A stretch of DNA of 64,000 bases, taken from Caldilineaceae bacterium (GTDB lineage: Bacteria > Chloroflexota > Anaerolineae > Caldilineales > Caldilineaceae). Position numbers and translations under genes: made by a program. Where the stretch lies: contig JADLDO010000048.1 in NCBI GenBank assembly GCA_020846635.1, positions 182,569 through 246,568 on the forward strand, read 5' to 3'. This document shows, piece by piece, positions 62,641-64,000 of the stretch; the first letter of the stretch is position 1, and each line of letters begins with the position of its first letter. The notes beneath the pieces are model-generated. The model was not told where the DNA came from. It ran no database searches and saw only the letters and a list, made by a program, of their open reading frames with translations.

Positions 62641-63486
62641 TTAGCCCTTCACTGCTCCTGCTGCTAGCCCACCGACTACAAAGCGTTGGGCAAGAATATA
62701 GATGAGCAAGACGGGCGCCATTGCAATGAGCGAGCCGGCCATCATCGGGCCGACCATATAGTAGTCTGTGCGATAGAAGTTACTTAACCCCACAGAGATC
62801 ATTCTATGCGCTTCGTCTTGAGTCAAGATTAGCGCAAAGATGAATTCATTCCAAACATTGTTGAAGATGAAAATCGCTGCGGTAACAATGCCGGGAATTG
62901 AGAGGGGAACCACAATGTACCAAAGCACGCTGAGGCGGTTACAGCCGTCGATCAATCCTGCCTCTTCGATCTCTTCCGAGATGCTGCGTAGATAGCCCAT
63001 CATCAACCAGGTACAGAAGGGCACGGCGAAACTCATGTTGGCAAGAATCAGCCCCAAATAAGTATCCTGCAATTTGATTTTGACGATGATGAGATACATG
63101 GGGATGAGCATCAGCGAGCCAGGGATCAGATAGACAAAGAGCACGCCGCGCGCCAGGACAGATCGACCCGGAAAGCGCAGCCGCGTCAGTGAGTAACCGG
63201 CAAGCACGGAGATAATCACGACAATGCTGGTGGTGGCGGAGGCAACAATCAAGGTGTTGCGTAGATAGACAGGGATGCGGAAACTGTAGATGACCTGGTT
63301 GAAGTTTTCGAGCGTTGGTTGGGTCGGAATCCAGGTCAGTTCAGAGTAAATCTCTTGCTCGATCTTGAAGGCGGTTGTCGCCATGAAGTAGAGCGGGAAG
63401 ATGATCATGAGCAGGAGTACGGTGATGACAAGGATGGAGAGGACGCGGAAGACAGATTGCGGGATGCGGTCAAGCAGCGATATCAT
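62641..63486 (-). CDS. Sugar ABC transporter permease, MalG type
   Basis: 281 residues with six hydrophobic segments and an EAA loop (IEEAGLIDGCNRLSVLWYIV). The end FVVGGLAAGAVKG is typical. It overlaps the preceding MalF-type gene by four bases (ATGA) and is directly followed by the DgoD-like gene. Its binding protein is outside the window or shared. Confidence 0.92.
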   Translation of the reverse strand: MISLLDRIPQSVFRVLSILVITVLLLMIIFPLYFMATTAFKIEQEIYSELTWIPTQPTLENFNQVIYSFRIPVYLRNTLIVASATTSIVVIISVLAGYSLTRLRFPGRSVLARGVLFVYLIPGSLMLIPMYLIIVKIKLQDTYLGLILANMSFAVPFCTWLMMGYLRSISEEIEEAGLIDGCNRLSVLWYIVVPLSIPGIVTAAIFIFNNVWNEFIFALILTQDEAHRMISVGLSNFYRTDYYMVGPMMAGSLIAMAPVLLIYILAQRFVVGGLAAGAVKG

Positions 63487-64000
63487 GAGGTGGCCTCCCG
63501 ATCCATGTATGTGGCTACTGCAAAGACCAGTATAGCGATGATGGGCAGCATGAGAATGGGAACCGCCGCGCCTTCACCCAAGCGGAAGTTTTGCAGGGCT
63601 AGGTGATAAGTGAGCAAGGGGAAGACCTCTGTGTGATCACTTGGCCCACCACCTGTCAATAGCAGTGGAATGTCCAGGGTGTTCATTGTCCAGATTGTGG
63701 AAAGCAGAATGACAACGCCCATGACCTGCCGTAGCCCTGGCAACGTGATATAGCGGAAGCGCGCCACGCGTCCCGCTCCGTCCACTTTGGCGGCATCATA
63801 AAGCTCTGGCGAGATCGTCTGCATTCCCGCTAGAAAGGTCAACGCATAGAAGGGGTAGCCCTTCCAGACCATAACAAAGATGAGGATGCCAATGGCCGAC
63901 CACTGTCTTGCCAAGAAGGGAACGTTCGACTCGATCAAGCCCCAACTCATGAGGATTTGATTGAGTACGCCGGTCTGTCCATCAAAGATCCAGCGCCAGA
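63483..64000 (-). CDS. Sugar ABC transporter permease, MalF type, 5' end cut by window edge
   Basis: The reading frame continues without a stop to the right edge; the residues before the first in-window Met (WRWIFDGQTGVLNQIL) match the usual MalF-type stretch, so the true start lies beyond base 64000. The visible part includes an EAA loop (YDAAKVDGAGRVARFRYITL) and the last hydrophobic segments. It pairs with the MalG-type gene that it overlaps by four bases. Confidence 0.9.
   Translation of the reverse strand, partial: WRWIFDGQTGVLNQILMSWGLIESNVPFLARQWSAIGILIFVMVWKGYPFYALTFLAGMQTISPELYDAAKVDGAGRVARFRYITLPGLRQVMGVVILLSTIWTMNTLDIPLLLTGGGPSDHTEVFPLLTYHLALQNFRLGEGAAVPILMLPIIAILVFAVATYMDREATS

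Noticed and set aside
1..64000. Prophage, insertion sequence or integrated element
   Set aside because: No transposase, integrase, phage structural gene or tRNA-flanked attachment site was seen. Gene content is metabolically coherent throughout.

Overview
The window looks like a carbohydrate-catabolism region of a free-living, probably aerobic or facultative bacterium of the Chloroflexota (Anaerolineae/Caldilineales-like). This is an inference. It rests on Tat-type lipoprotein sugar-binding proteins (SRRxFL...LxAC), an extreme density of enolase-superfamily sugar-acid dehydratases, FG-GAP/beta-propeller secreted proteins and a fused B12 diol dehydratase. Coding density is high. No tRNA, rRNA, transposase, phage gene, BMC shell gene or CRISPR array was seen.

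Layout. 1-8.0 kb (minus): three beta-propeller-bearing proteins. One is cut by the left edge, one is a large heparinase/lyase-like alpha-toroid protein with a C-terminal propeller, and one is a secreted FG-GAP protein. 8.4-12 kb: MFS exporter, Gfo/Idh/MocA oxidoreductase, aldo/keto reductase. 12-14.8 kb: two divergent enolase-superfamily dehydratases. 14.9-26.3 kb (minus): nucleoside phosphorylase, class III aminotransferase, glucarate dehydratase, a single-chain MalF-MalG fusion permease, two RraA-like proteins and two tandem paralogous solute-binding proteins, each with its own consensus promoter and long related leader. 26.3-30 kb (minus): RNA/DNA methylase-like protein and a two-gene B12 diol dehydratase (large and medium subunits fused). 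30.1-40.2 kb: KDG kinase, KDPG aldolase, uronate dehydrogenase, clostripain-like protease, three enolase-superfamily dehydratases (two DgoD-like) and a KDG dehydratase-like DapA-family enzyme. 40.2-44.6 kb (minus): GH13 branching-type enzyme, three small membrane or secreted proteins, mannonate dehydratase. 45-53.7 kb (plus): sugar ABC importer (SBP and two permeases), Gfo/Idh/MocA, WbsX/GH99-like protein, a divergent enolase-superfamily protein, ECF sigma and RskA-like anti-sigma. 53.7-56.4 kb (minus): RibD/DHFR-like, SRPBCC and ArsR genes with a 48-bp perfect palindrome, then an SDR. 56.7-64 kb (minus): another ABC importer with an enolase-superfamily dehydratase, then a DgoD-like gene abutting a third permease pair that runs off the right edge.

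How it fits together. Udh (uronate to aldarate), glucarate dehydratase, the KDG-dehydratase-like enzyme, UxuA, DgoD-like dehydratases, KdgK and Eda together cover both the oxidative and the isomerase/Entner-Doudoroff-like routes for uronic, aldonic and aldaric acids. Several ABC importers feed these routes. No ABC ATPase is encoded in the window, so the importers probably share one encoded elsewhere. Nine enolase-superfamily genes in 64 kb suggest a broad repertoire for acid sugars from plant or algal polysaccharides.

Non-coding structure is rich: a dispersed REP-like palindrome family placed just after stop codons, several near-perfect sigma70 promoters, long conserved leaders in front of the duplicated binding proteins, and multiple operator-like inverted repeats.
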